Positions 1-13,395 are shown, numbered from the stretch's first letter. The stretch: DNA of 64,000 nucleotides from Stomorhina lunata (GCA_933228675.1 OW121744.1:19301978-19365977), one strand, 5' to 3'. Notes: generated from the sequence alone by a model not told the origin. Program-made: numbers and translations.

Positions 1-599
1 TAGACAATTTTATTACCAAAATAAACAGTTCATTGTTTTAATCATTAAACCTTTTTATGATCCAAGTTTTAAAGGAATTTTTATTTACGCAATTGAATAG
101 CATTTTTAAAGTCTCAAGGTAAGCGCCAAAATTCTGGTTAAAACAAGTCAAAAACCAATTAAACATTTTTTTAAAGCGCCAGATATAAATAAAAACAATT
201 TTTTATTTTTTGGGAAACACCAGGAGTATAATAAAAATAATTCTAGAGAATTACATTTTATCAGCAGATTTATATTTAAACAGAGAAGTTAAAGAGTGAA
301 ATGATTTGTATAAAATGTATATATGATACTACAATATTATACATTTATGTTACTTGCATACGAATTTCGACATAAATCGAATTTCGAAAAGACTCAAGTT
401 TAGTAAAGACTCAAACCAAAACAGAGTACGACAACACAATTGGGTGACTTTTGGGTAACTTCGGACTAGTTTGGTTAGTTTTGTTATAGTACGGGAATAC
501 AACGGCTATGACTTTTTCTACAAGAAGACAATTAGGTGAGTTTTGGGTAACTTCGGACAGGTTTGGGTAGTTTTGTTATACTACGGGAACACAATTAAT
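1..599. other. Unique AT-rich DNA with one short direct duplication
   Basis: No coding sequence is recognised. A stretch of about 65 bases beginning with GTGACTTTTGGGTAACTTCG at 444 is repeated imperfectly from 536 (GTGAGTTTTGGGTAACTTCG), an offset of 92 bases. The two copies share a downstream stretch that includes GTTTTGTTATA and ACGGGAA. It looks like a two-copy local duplication of unknown origin. Confidence 0.5.
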
Positions 600-1800
600 C
601 TACATATATAAAAAAAAATAATTGTCTGTCTGTATGTCCTTTATAGAATAGTAAACTATGCAGTTGATCATGTTATAATCTCAAGAAAAGTTGTTGCCGA
701 CGAACATTACTGATTTGGTATGACCAAGTTCCGGTAGGTGGCACCACTGAAAATTGCTTAAAATTAATTAAATCGTAAACTGTGCATTTGATCATGCTAT
801 GATAGTTAGCAAAGTTATTGTACATAATCCGACCAAAGTTTCAAAATTGGTAAGACTAATTTCCGACAGGTGGCGCCACTGACAATTACTCAAAATAAAT
901 TTAATGGTAGACTGTGCAAAAAAAAGTTGAGTCAGTCACCCCCTGGGATTAAAGACAATGTAAAAATAACTCTAAAAATGTTTTTTTTTTATTTTTATAC
1001 CACGCCTTCAAATACCGCCCTTTTTGTATTTTGTTAACTATGTCGCCATCTTTAGTCCGATTTTAACACTTTTTACATCGATGTTTAGGGCTCTGTAAGG
1101 GCTACATTTCTCTCTTGCCTAGTTTTTTACAACATCGTCAATTTCTAGTCATAACTCTTTAAAATTCGAGTCGCACCCACCCTAATCAAATCGAGTAAAG
1201 ATCTAGTTCTTAAAAGTTATGACTATAAATTGACGTGGTAGTAAAAAACTATCAAAGAGAGAAATGTAGCCTTTACAGAGCCGCGAACACCGATATATAA
1301 AATGTTATGATCGGGCTTAACATGGCGACACTGTGAACAAAATACTAAAAGGGCGCTATTTGTGGGCGTGGTAAAAAAATAAAGAAATATTTTTTGGAAT
1401 TGTTTTCACATTATCTTTAATCCTAGGGGGTGACTGACATAACTTTTTTTTTGTATAGAAGGCGAACGGCTCTACTGTGCATTTGATCATACTATAACCT
1501 TTAGCAATGTTGTTGTATGACCAATTCCTGAAAGGTGGCGCAACTGAAAATTACTCAAAATCAATTAAATCGTAAACAATGCATTTGATCATGCTTGATC
1601 TTTAGCAAAGTTGTTACGTATGAATCGTCAGAGGGTTCTGGTATAATTAATAAATTTCCGATAGATGGCGGCACTGACAATTTTTTAAAATGAATTGATA
1701 AATGCTATGATCAAACAAAATTAATAAAATGATTTAAAATTAATTGAATATTTGTGCAATGTCTTTCCTTCAAATTTCTTTTCGTTGGTGGTGCAGCAAC
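600..1800 (-). mobile_element. Interspersed repeat relic with ~120-bp internal tandem repeat
   Basis: Imperfect units of roughly 120 bases recur, each with a block like GGTGGCGCCACTGAC followed by a stretch on the pattern ATCGTAAACTGTGCATTTGATCATGC (given here in parts: TAAACTGTGC and ATTTGATCAT). The array is split by a foldback MITE at 918-1452. The same units occur in the opposite orientation at about 41390-42120, and both copies share the same edges: GTCTGTCTGTATGTCC near 625 matches the reverse complement of the sequence near 42130, and the sequence near 1760 matches the reverse complement of 41390-41420. This makes it a dispersed non-autonomous element with an internal minisatellite, not a local tandem repeat. 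No protein is encoded. The class is unknown; a Helitron-like origin is possible. Confidence 0.6.
918..1452. mobile_element. Foldback MITE with long imperfect inverted arms
   Basis: The two ends are inverted copies. The left end (918-961) reads A-tract, GTTGAGTCAGTCACCCCCTG, GGATTAAAGA; the right end (1408-1452) is its reverse complement with about four differences over 44 bases. The similarity continues inward: ACCACGCCTTCAAATACCGC near 1000 pairs with sequence near 1345-1373, and TAGTCATAACTCTTTAAAA near 1147 pairs with sequence near 1218. The whole 535-base element is therefore one imperfect hairpin centred near 1185. It has no coding capacity. A second partial copy lies at 35510-36240. No clear target-site duplication is visible because both ends sit in homopolymer runs. 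Confidence 0.8.
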
Positions 1801-3119
1801 GCTTACAGGGTTCAGATATTATTAAAAAAATAATTAAAACAAATGTTATGTAAATATAATAAGGAAACCATTTGAGTCCAACCTTTTTAAGAAAAATCAT
1901 CTGTATAATAAATCAAAATTTCTTGATTTTCTTGACGGCCGTCTTGATTGATACAAAGTTGATGTGTTAAATTTTGTGGTAGAGGCAGGCGCAAACACAC
2001 AAATTTCCATGGCTCTTTCAAATTAATATTTATGATCTAATAATAGTGGACCAATTTGTTGAATGATTTGTAATTGCTTTTATGTAGTTGCTAGTTTATC
2101 AGGAATGAGCACGTGACTTATCAAGTGGACATAAAACTTGAATTGAAAAAAAACTGCCACTATCGAAGATTTTGGGACAGCATTAGTCGAAAAAAAAGCT
2201 TAAAGTTTAATTTGTTATATGCAAATTTTGACCCATGAATCTTAGAATTCCATTCCCCAGTCACACTCTTACAACATCACTTGCTCATCACCAGTTACGA
2301 CCATACAGACATTTTGAATAATTGACGCCTTTCATTAAAAAGTTGTCATGCTAGTGAAGTAAGACCATAGCAATCATCTTTCATTGAACAAGTTTTTATT
2401 TGATCAAGTGGCAGCTAAAAAAAATATATCTCACAAAAACATTGCGCGATCGCTTTGGTGAGCTTGCAAAGCTGATGGGGATATGGTAACTAAAGACTGA
2501 CTGACTACTTGCAACAAAATTGTTGTTGCACAGTTGTAACCACTTTATTGGTGGCCTTTTTATCGTATGTAAACTACAAAATTTTCCTTGAATTTATATT
2601 TCAAACTATTTAACACAGACTTTAGTTTTACTATTTTATTATTTAGCTTTCCGAAGCATTTTGTTTTCCTGAAAAGTAGCTTAATCTAGAGGAGAGTAGT
2701 GAACATTTATTTGTTGAAATGATAATTGCTTTGGCGCTGGCTAATATCAAGCTGCCATACTTCTGGCCACACTTAAAGTGTCTAATGTGGCACGAATATG
2801 TCTAGTATAACTGATATTCAAACTACTTACAACTTAAGTCGAGCTTAGCATTAGGCCAACACATTTTGCTGCCTGAGGGAGTACAATTAAACTTGACATT
2901 TTGATGAGACACATTGAAACTGAAGCTCTGGAATCCAAGTTTCTTTTTTTTTATGATGGTGTAAATTTAGTGACGGAAATTACTGGATGTAAAATGGGAC
3001 GTATGTCTGAAAAACTACTGTTATTATGGGGTTGGAAATGTTTGCATAGTAATTTAGGAGAAATGGGTTGCGAAAGAATTTTAGTTGATAAAAAAAATTT
3101 ATTAAATTTATTTTCAAAT
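1801..3119. other. Unique AT-rich DNA, no gene recognised
   Basis: There is no tandem structure and no recognisable protein. An open frame from 2901 runs into the satellite that starts near 3120; it resembles no family I know and lacks any surrounding gene signal. Confidence 0.5.
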
Positions 3120-5235
3120 GACTTTTTATATGAAACAATTCGAAAATTGACTTTTTATGAGAAATTTTTGGAAAATTGGCTATTTATAGGAAATTTTTCG
3201 AAAATTGACTATTTATAGGAAATTTTTAGAAAATTTTATAGAAAATTTTTCGAAAATTGAATATTTATAGGAAATTTTTCGAAAATTGACTATTTATAGG
3301 AAATTTTTCGAAAATTGACTATTTATAGGAAATTTTTCGAAAATTGACTATTTATAGGAAATTTTTCGAAAATTGACTATTTAGAGGAAATTTTTCGAAA
3401 ATTGACTATTTATAGGAAATTTTTCGAAAATTGACTATTTATAGGAAATTTTTCGAAAATTGACTATTTATAGGAAATTTTTCGAAAATTGACTATTTAT
3501 AGGAAATTTTTCGAAAAATGACTATTTATAGGAAATTTTTCGAAAATTGACTATTTATTGGAAATTTTTCGAAAATTGACTATTTATAGGAAATTTTTCG
3601 AAAATTGACTATTTATAGGAAATTTTTCGAAAATTGACTATTTATAGGAAATTTTTCGAAAATTGACTATTTATAGGAAATTTTTCGAAAATTGACTATT
3701 TATAGGAAATTTTTCGAAAATTGACTATTTATAGGAAATTTTTCGAAAATTGACTATTTATAGGAAATTTTTCGAAAATTGACTATTTATAGGAAATTTT
3801 TCGAAAATTGACTATTTATAGGAAATTTTTCGAAAATTGACTATTTATAGGAAATTTTTCGAAAATTGACTATTTATAGGAAATTTTTCGAAAATTGACT
3901 ATTTATAGGAAATTTTTCGAAAATTGACTATTTATAGGAAATTTTTCGAAAATTGACTATTTATAGGAAATTTTTCGAAAATTGACTATTTATAGGAAAT
4001 TTTTCGAAAATTGACTATTTATAGGAAATTTTTCGAAAATTGACTATTTATAGGAAATTTTTCGAAAATTGACTATTTATAGGAAATTTTTCGAAAATTG
4101 ACTATTTATAGGAAATTTTTCGAAAATTGACTATTTATAGGAAATTTTTCGAAAATTGACTATTTATAGGAAATTTTTCGAAAATTGACTATTTATAGAA
4201 AATTTTTCGAAAATTGACTATTTATAGGAAATTTTTCGAAAATTGACTATTTATAGGAAATTTTTCGAAAATTGACTATTTATAGGAAATTTTTCGAAAA
4301 TTGACTATTTATAGGAAATTTTTCGAAAATTGACTATTTATAGGAAATTTTTCGAAAATTGACTATTTATAGGAAATTTTTCGAAAATTGGACTATTTAT
4401 AGGAAATTTTTCGAAAATTGACTATTTATAGGAAATTTTTCGAAAATTGACTATTTATAGGAAATTTTTCGAAAATTGACTATTTATAGGAAATTTTTCT
4501 AAAATTGACTATTTATAGGAAATTTTTCGAAAATTGACTATTTATAGGAAATTTTTCGAAAATTGACTATTTATAGGAAATTTTTCGAAAATTGACTATT
4601 TATAGGAAATTTTTCGAAAATTGACTATTTTTATAGGAAATTTTTTGAAAATTGAATATATATAAGAAATTTTTCGAAAATTTTTTGGAAATTTTTCGAA
4701 AACTTAATATTTATAGGAAATTTTTCAAAAATTGACTATTTATAAGAAATTTTTTGAAAATTGAAAATATGTAGGAAATTTTTCGAAAAATTTTCAAAAA
4801 TTGACTATTTATTGGAAATTTTTCAAAAATTTACTAAATATTTATAGGAAATTTTTTTTTAAAATTGGCTGATTATTGGAAGTTTTTCCAAAATTTACTA
4901 TTTATAAAATTTTTTTTCTAAAATTGACCATTTAAAGGAAATTTTTAGAAAAAAAAATTTTAAGAAAATTTTCGAAAATTGAATATTTATAGGAAATTTT
5001 TCGAAAATTGAATATTTATAAGAATTTTTTTTAAAATTGACTTTAAATGGAAATTTTTCGAAAATTGGCTATTTAAAGAAAATTTTTCGAAGATTGTCTT
5101 TTTATAGAAAATTTTTTTGAAAATTGACTTTTATAGGAAAATTTGGAAAATTTACTATTTATAGGAAAGTTTTTAAAAATATTATATTTATAGGAAATTT
5201 TTCGAAAATTTAATATTTTTAGGAAATTTTTCGAA
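3120..5235 (+). repeat. 29-bp AT-rich minisatellite, forward block
   Basis: The unit is 29 bases and can be read as TATAGGAAATTTTTCG plus AAAATTGACTATT. From about 3240 to 4620 roughly 47 copies are almost identical, with single changes at a few places (for example TTATTGG near 3557). The edges, especially 4620-5235, are increasingly degenerate in sequence and length. A clean core with decayed edges is what unequal crossing-over is expected to leave. There is no coding potential. Confidence 0.95.
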
Positions 5236-5245
5236 AAATTTCCTA
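5220..5245. repeat. Perfect 26-bp palindrome at the strand-switch point
   Basis: The sequence is perfectly self-complementary around 5232/5233 (TTTTTCGAAAAA at the centre, AGGAAA and TTTCCT outside). On its left the 29-bp unit runs in the forward direction; on its right it runs as the reverse complement. This is the exact fold point of the array. Confidence 0.9.
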
Positions 5246-6055
5246 TAAATAAAAAATTTTCTATAAATAGTAAATTTTCGGAAAATATCATACAAAAAGT
5301 AAATTTTGAAAAAATTTCCTATAAATAATAAATTTTCGAAAAATATCCTATAAATATTCAATTTTCCTATAAATGGTCATTTTTTGAAAAATATTCTATA
5401 AAAAAGGAAATTTTTGAAAAATTTCCTATAAATAGTCAATTTTCGAAAAATTTCCTATAAATAGTAAATTTTCTAAAAAATCTCCTATAAATACTAAATT
5501 TTCGAAAAATTTACTATAAATAGTTAATTTTGTAAAATTTCCTTTAGATAGTGAATTTTTGAAAAAATTTCCTATAAATAGTTGATTTTTGAAAAGTTTC
5601 CTGTAAATAGTCAATTTTCGAAAAATTTCCTGTAAATAGTCAATTTTCCAAAAATTTCCTATAAATAGTCAATTTTTGAAAAATTTCCTATAAATAGTCA
5701 ATTTTCGAAAAATTTCCTATAAATAGTCAATTTTTGAAAAATTTCCTATAAATAGTCAATTTTTGAAAAATTTCCTATAAATAGTCTATTTTGAAAAATT
5801 TCCTATAAATAGTCAATTTTCGAAAAATTTCCTATAAATAGTCAATTTTCGAAAAATTTCCTATAAATAGTCAATTTTCGAAAAATTTCCTATAAATAGT
5901 CAATTTTCGAAAAATTTCCTATAAATAGTCAATTTTCGAAAAATTTCCTATAAATAGTCAATTTTCGAAAAATTTCCTATAAATAGTCAATTTTCGAAAA
6001 ATTTCTATAAATAGTCAATTTTCGAAAAATTTCCTATAAATAGTCAATTTTAAAA
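5236..6055 (-). repeat. 29-bp minisatellite, inverted block
   Basis: This is the reverse complement of the 3120-5235 unit (TCCTATAAATAGTCAATTTT then CGAAAAATT). The part next to the fold point (5236-5560) is degenerate. The part at 5800-6040 is nearly uniform, mirroring the order of decay in the forward block. Confidence 0.93.
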
Positions 6056-7504
6056 AATATCACAATAATTTGACTACTTTTAGGAAATTTTTCAAAAATT
6101 TGATTTCCTAGGGAATTTTAAAAAAAATTTACTTTTTATAGGAAATTTATAGAAAATTTAAAAAAAAAATTATTTTTTATAGGAAAATAAATCATTTGCT
6201 TTTTTCTATCAAATATGATTTATTAAAATTTTCTTTTGATTAATATTTATTGATCACAATTTCTTTGAAAAGTAAAAATCTTCCAAAGGCTATAGTTTAA
6301 ACTCCAACAATTATTCATTTTTAATTGCAAATGTAGAAAATTTTCAAGTCATCTTTTTTGAAAGAAAAAAAACTCCAATAATTAAATTTAATGTCATAAA
6401 AGAAATGGAAATTTTAAACCATTAATTTTAGTCTAGGATATGAAAATTTCTAATCATTAAAGTCTCTCTGGAGGGAGGAGGTTTTAGATGGAAAAATATT
6501 TTTGAATTATGATTTTAGCGGGTAAGAGTCGACAATTTATAATTGCAAAATCCAGTCAATATTTTTTTAAGTTATTAGAAATGTAAAACAGCCAAATGAT
6601 TAAAGATATTGGTTTATGAAAGAAAAGGAAATTTATGCCATCAATTTGAATGTGAATATGAAAGGAAACTGGAAAATTGAAGGCGTTACATTTTTTAAGA
6701 ATGAAAAATTATTCATTTGGCCAGCCGAAGTCAAGATGATTAAGTGAACAAATTTTAATGGAAATATTGAAATTTATTGATAATTTTTATAGATGATCAA
6801 GAAATATCTTTCTAATAAGCTAAGACTTGTTGATTGCATTATATGTTTTCCTTACGATATCAATTCCTATTGCATTCAAGGTTTCATCAATATCAAAATA
6901 CTTTGTTATTTTGTCTTGAAGAAGGTTGCAGTGTCTGTATGGTGGTTTCATGTTTTGTATTATTTTTTAATTTTATTAAAAACGAAGAAGTTGTAAGCAT
7001 CTACATTAGTTTTTGATTCTGACTTAATTTTTTTTCTCTATGTTTCTTCTTATTTTTTCATTTAACATTTTTTCAATTCCCATAAAAAGTATTTAAAAGT
7101 CATGTTATATGACCATAGAAGATACCTTTTAAACTCTATTAACAAATGTGTGTGTGTAGTTTTATTTAACGCCATCATTAGGTGTACCGCCCGCTAACAC
7201 AGAAATTGTTGCCGTCTTTCTATCTTGGGAGATAATGGTCACGATTTATTTTATATTTATTTGTGTGGCATATCAAGTTAATCGCTTGTTCAAAAGGCAA
7301 AACAGTCTAAGTCCATGTTTTACAATTTTACTGTGTTTGATAAACATTTTTAAATTTTGCATTTTGGATCATTACAAAACACCATCGAGATAACTGTAAA
7401 TTGTATCTTTATTATCTCTACAGCAATCCTAATTTCCAAAATAGTCGACTTAGAGCTTTTGCACATCAAACCAGCGAATGTTTTATACTATGTTTTTTTT
7501 TTAC
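6056..7504. other. Unique AT-rich spacer between minisatellite blocks
   Basis: After about 130 bases of decayed satellite this becomes single-copy DNA. It contains a short (TG)n at about 7149. Small open frames at 6793-7016 resemble no known protein and have no gene context. I see no conserved feature. Confidence 0.5.
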
Positions 7505-10500
7505 TTTTTATACGAAATTTTTCAAAATTTTCACAAAATTTACAATTTATAGGAAATTTAAAAAAAAAAATACTATTTATAGGAAATTTTTAAAAAATTT
7601 ACTATTTATAGGAAATTTTTAAAAATTTTGCTATTCAAAGGAAATTTTTCAAAAATTTACTTTTTGGAGAAAATGTTTTTTACTATTTATAGGAAATTTT
7701 TAAAAAATTTAATATTTATAGAAAATTTTTCAAAAATTTACTTTTTATAGTAAATTTTTAAAAAATTTACTATTTATAGGAAATTTTTCAAAAATTTACT
7801 ATTTATAGGAAATTTTTCAAAAATTTACTATTTATAGGAAATTTTTCAAAAATTTACTATTTATAGGAATTTTTCAAAAATTTTCTATTTTTAGGAAATT
7901 TTTTAATAATTGACTATTTATAGGAAAGTTTTCGAAAATTGACTATTTATAGGAAAATTTTCGACAATTTACTATTTATTGTAAATTTTTTCGAAAATTG
8001 ACTATTTACAGGAAACTTTTCAAAAATCAACTATTTATAGGAAATTTTTCAAAAATTTACTATTTATAGGAAATTTTTCAAAAATTTACTATTTATAGGA
8101 AATTTTTCAAAAATTTACTATTTATAGGAAATTTTTCAAAAATTTACTATTTATAGGAAATTTTTCAAAAATTTACTATTTATAGGAAATTTTTCAAAAA
8201 TTTACTATTCATAGGAAATTTTTCAAAAATTTACTATTTATAGGAAATTTTTCAAAAATTTACTATTTATAGGAAATTTTTCAAAAATTTACTATTTATA
8301 GGAAATTTTTCAAAAATTTACTATTTATAGGAAATTTTTCAAAAATTTACTATTTATAGGAAATTTTTCAAAAATTTACTATTTATAGGAAATTTTTCAA
8401 AAATTTACTATTTATAGGAAATTTTTCAAAAATTTACTATTTATAGGAAATTTTTCAAAAATTTACTATTTATAGGAAATTTTTCAAAAATTTACTATTT
8501 ATAGGAAATTTTTCAAAAATTTACTATTTATAGGAAATTTTTCAAAAATTTACTATTTATAGGAAATTTTTCAAAAATTTACTATTTATAGGAAATTTTT
8601 CAAAAATTTACTTTTTATAGTAAATTTTTCAAAAACTTACTTTTAATAGTAAATTTTTCAAAAATTTTCTTTTTATAGTAAATTTTTCAAAAATTTACTT
8701 TTTATAGTAAATTTTTCTAAAATTCACTTTTTATAGTAAATTTTTCAAAAATTTACTTTTTATAGTAAATTTTTCAAAAATTTACTTTTTATAGTAAATT
8801 TTTCAAAAATTTACTTTTTATAGTAAATTTTTCAAAAATTTACTTTTTATAGTAAATTTTTCAAAAATTTACTTTTTATAGGAAATTTTTCAAAAATTTA
8901 CTTTTTATAGTAAATTTTTCAAAAATTTACTTTTTATAGGAAATTTTTCAAAAATTTACTTTTTATAGGAAATTTTTCAAAAATTTACTTTTTATAGGAA
9001 ATTTTTTAAAAATTTACTTTTTATAGGAAATTTTTTAAAAATTTACTTTTTATAGGAAATTTAAAAATATTTACTATTTATAGGAAATTTTAAAATATTT
9101 ACTATTTATAGGAAATTTTTCAAAAATTTACTATTTATAGGAAATTTTTCAAAAATTTACTATTTATAGGAAATTTTTCAAAAATTTACTATTTATAGGA
9201 AATTTTTCAAAAATTTACTATTTATAGGAAATTTTTCAAAAATTTACTATTTATAGGAAATTTTTCAAAAATTTACTATTCATAGGAAATTTTTCAAAAA
9301 TTTACTATTTATAGGAAATTTTTCAAAAATTTTCTATTTATAGGAAATTTTTCAAAAATTTTCTATTTTTATAGAAAATTTTTCAAAAATTTACTTTTTA
9401 TAGGAAATTTTTAAAAAATTTACTTTTTATAGTAAATTTTTCAAAAATTTACTTTTTATAGTAAATTTTTCAAAAATTTACTTTTTATAGGAAATTTTTC
9501 AAAAATTTACTTTTTATAGGAAATTTTTCAAAAATTTACTATTCATAGGAAATTTTTCAAAAATTTACTATTCATAGGAAATTTTTCAAAAATTTACTAT
9601 TCATAGGAAATTTTTCAAAAATTTACTATTTATAGGAAATTTTTCAAAAATTTTCTATTTATAGGAAATTTTTCAAAAATTTTTTATTTATAGGAAATTT
9701 TTCAAAAATTTTCTATTTTTATAGAAAATTTTTCAAAAATTTACTTTTTATAGTAAATTTTTCAAAAATTTACTTTTTATAGTAAATTTTTCAAAAATTT
9801 ACTTTTTATAGTAAATTTTTCAAAAATTTACTTTTTATAGTAAATTTTTCAAAAATTTACTTTTTATAGTAAATTTTTCAAAAATTTACTTTTTATAGTA
9901 AATTTTTCAAAAATTTACTTTTTATAGTAAATTTTTCAAAAATTTACTTTTTATAGTAAATTTTTCAAAAATTTACTTTTTATAGTAAATTTTTCAAAAA
10001 TTTACTTTTTATAGTAAATTTTTCAAAAATTTACTTTTTATAGTAAATTTTTCAAAAATTTACTTTTTATAGTAAATTTTTCAAAAATTTACTTTTTATA
10101 GTAAATTTTTCAAAAATTTACTTTTTATAGGAAATTTTTCAAAAATTTACTTTTTATAGGAAATTTTTCAAAAATTTACTTTTTATAGGAAATTTTTCAA
10201 AAATTTACTTTTTATAGGAAATTTTAAAATATTTACTATTTATAGGAAATTTTTCAAAAATTTACTATTTATAGGAAATTTTTCAAAAATTTACTATTTA
10301 TAGGAAATTTTTCAAAAATTTACTATTTATAGGAAATTTTTCAAAAATTTACTATTTATAGGAAATTTTTCAAAAATTTACTATTTATAGGAAATTTTTC
10401 AAAAATTTACTATTTATAGGAAATTTTTCAAAAATTTACTATTTATAGGAAATTTTTCAAAAATTTACTATTTATAGGAAATTTTTCAAAAATTTACTAT

Positions 10501-12380
10501 TTATAGGAAATTTTTCAAAAATTTACTATTTATAGGAAATTTTTCAAAAATTTACTATTTATAGGAAATTTTTCAAAAATTTACTATTTATAGGAAATTT
10601 TTCAAAAATTTACTATTTATAGGAAATTTTTCAAAAATTTACTATTTATAGGAAATTTTTCAAAAATTTACTATTTATAGGAAATTTTTCAAAAATTTAC
10701 TATTCATAGGAAATTTTTCAAAAATTTACTATTCATAGGAAATTTTTTAAAAATTTACTATTTATAGGAAATTTTTCAAAAATTTTCTATTTATAGGAAA
10801 TTTTTCAAAAATTTTCTATTTATAGGAAATTTTTCAAAAATTTTCTATTTTTATAGAAAATTTTTCAAAAATTTACTTTTTATAGGAAATTTTTAAAAAA
10901 TTTACTTTTTATAGTAAATTTTTCAAAAATTTACTTTTTATAGTAAATTTTTCAAAAATTTACTTTTTATAGTAAATTTTTCTAAAATTTACTTTTTATA
11001 GGAAATTTTTCAAAAATTTACTTTTTATAGGAAATTTTTCAAAAATTTACTATTCATAGGAAATTTTTCAAAAATTTACTATTCATAGGAAATTTTTCAA
11101 AAATTTACTATTTATAGGAAATTTTTCAAAAATTTTCTATTTATAGGAAATTTTTCAAAAATTTTCTATTTATCGGAAATTTTTCAAAAATTTTCTATTT
11201 TTATAGAAAATTTTTCAAAAATTTACTTTTTATAGTAAATTTTTCAAAAATTTACTTTTTATAGTAAATTTTTCAAAAATTTACTTTTTATAGTAAATTT
11301 TTCAAAAATTTACTTTTTATAGTAAATTTTTCAAAAATTTACTTTTTACAGTAAATTTTTGAAAAATTTACTTTTTATAGTAAATTTTTGAAAAATTTAC
11401 TTTTTATAGTAAATTTTTCAAAAATTTACTTTTTATAGTAAATTTTTCAAAAATTTACTTTTTATAGTAAATTTTTCAAAAATTTACTTTTTATAGTAAA
11501 TTTTTCAAAAATTTACTTTTTATAGTAAATTTTTCAAAAATTTACTTTTTATAGTAAATTTTTCAAAAATTTACTTTTTATAGTAAATTTTTCAAAAATT
11601 TACTTTTTATAGTAAATTTTTCAAAAATTTACTTTTTATAGGAAATTTTTCAAAAATTTACTTTTTATAGGAAATTTTTCAAAAATTTACATTTTATAGG
11701 ACATTTTTCAAAAATTTACTATTCATAGGAAATTTTTCAAAAATTTACTATTCATAGGAAATTTTTCAAAAATTTACTATTTATAGGAAATTTTTCAAAA
11801 ATTTTCTATTTATAGGAAATTTTTCAAAAATTTTCTATTTATAGGAAATTTTTCAAAAATTTTCTATTTATAGGAAATTTTTCAAAAATTTTCTATTTTT
11901 ATAGAAAATTATTCATAAATTTACTTTTTATAGTAAATTTTTCAAAAATTTACTTTTTATAGTAAATTTTTCAAAAATTTACTTTTTATAGTAAATTTTT
12001 CAAAAATTTACTTTTTATAGTAAATTTTTCAAAAATTTACTTTCTATAGGAAATTTTTCAAAAATTTACTTTTTATAGGAAATTTTTCAAAAATTTACTA
12101 TTTATAGGAAATTTTTCAAAAATTTACTTTTTATAGGAAATTTTTCAAAAATTTACTTTTTATAGGAAATTTTTCAAAAATTTACTTTTTATAGGAAATT
12201 TTTCAAAAATTTACTTTTCATAGTAAATTTTTAAAAAATTTACTTTTCATAGTAAATTTTTCAAAAATTTACTTTTCATAGCGAATTTTTCAAAAATTTA
12301 CTTTTTATAGTAAATTTTTCAAAAATATACTTTTTATAGTAAATTTTGCAAAATTTACCTTTATAGTAAATTTTTTAAAT
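7505..12380 (+). repeat. 29-bp AT-rich minisatellite, second family, ~4.9 kb
   Basis: The unit is TATAGGAAATTTTTC plus AAAAATTTACTATT (29 bases). Sub-variants are arranged in runs: CTATTTATAGG, CTTTTTATAGT, CTATTCATAGG and a longer TTCTATTTTTATAGAAAA form. The long form occurs with its ATAGAAAA at 9371, 9721, 10853, 11203 and 11901, giving repeated offsets of 350 and 1482 bases, so larger blocks have been duplicated as units. The opposite-strand partner lies at 37893-40095. Confidence 0.94.
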
Positions 12381-13395
12381 ATTTATTGAAATAAACTGAA
12401 AACCGTTTAAACATTTCTATGGGAAACTCCTCGCATTCTAACCAAGTTTTCTTGAGAAGTTTTACTTCTAAGTTTAAACTGAAAATACAAGTTAATTGAA
12501 CTTTTGATCAAAATATTCCAATTGGTCTTCGACGTTTTAATTTGTGGCAAAAACCAAAGAAAAAAATTTAGTCTTTGACCATTTTTGGCTTTCAGTTGGT
12601 CAACAATTTACGAGTAACAAATAAAAACTATTTACACAAACATTTACGAGAACAAAAGTGCCAGTACTACAAATACCGTTTAAGCTGCTGCTGTAATAAA
12701 ATGACCATAATTGTGAATACCACGACAAAAATGTAAGACAAGAATTTATTGGCAACGTGTGTGCAACATGCGTAGGTTTATGCCACACACATACAAATAC
12801 TATGATACCATGCCACCACCATTTAAGCCAACAGATCCAGCTATTGCACATGATTTACCAAAGGCCTTTAACTGCCTCTTTACCAAATCGAGCATAAAAA
12901 TGTTTATTATTTTCTATTGATCGTGTTTGTTTTTTTGCCTTTGTTATTTTATTTTTACTGTTAGTCTTTTAAGTTTACAAAAACTACAACAAAGTACAAA
13001 TAATAATGCAACTTATAATAACAACAATAACAACATGCAACAACAAAAAAATTAAATATCGATTAATTTCCTATTTGTCTCAATTGATCGTTGTGACATT
13101 GTGCATTTATTTGTGCTCCAAACATTCCTCATAGGAAGAATGAATATTTGTTATTTGTTATAACTGGAAGATCAGGGCAAACCAAAAGTCTTTTATTAAC
13201 CAAAAAAGGGTGCAGTGGTGTTCATGTGAAACTAAATTATATGAAAACAATAAAACCAAAATATAGCCTAGTCATGACCCCAGAACCAAAAACAATCCGA
13301 ATTTGAAAAAAAAAAAAACACAAAATGCTAGTAATAGAGTCTATTTCGTTACAAAAAAATATTCCAAAAGATATTTTTACTTTAAAAAGGTTGTA
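12381..13395. other. Unique DNA, CAA-rich, no supported gene
   Basis: Single-copy sequence with runs such as CAACAATAACAACA near 13020. A minus-strand open frame of 83 codons (12600-12851) has no recognisable domain and is probably chance. No splice-supported exon could be assembled by eye. Confidence 0.45.

Noticed and set aside
2901..3218. 105-codon open frame ending in the satellite
   Set aside because: No recognised domain; its C-terminal part is minisatellite translation.
3120..12380. Regular 29-bp repeats resembling a CRISPR array
   Set aside because: There are no spacers, units abut directly, and the genome is eukaryotic.
12600..12851. 83-codon minus-strand open frame
   Set aside because: Cys/Trp-rich chance translation with no known family, no splice context and no codon signal.
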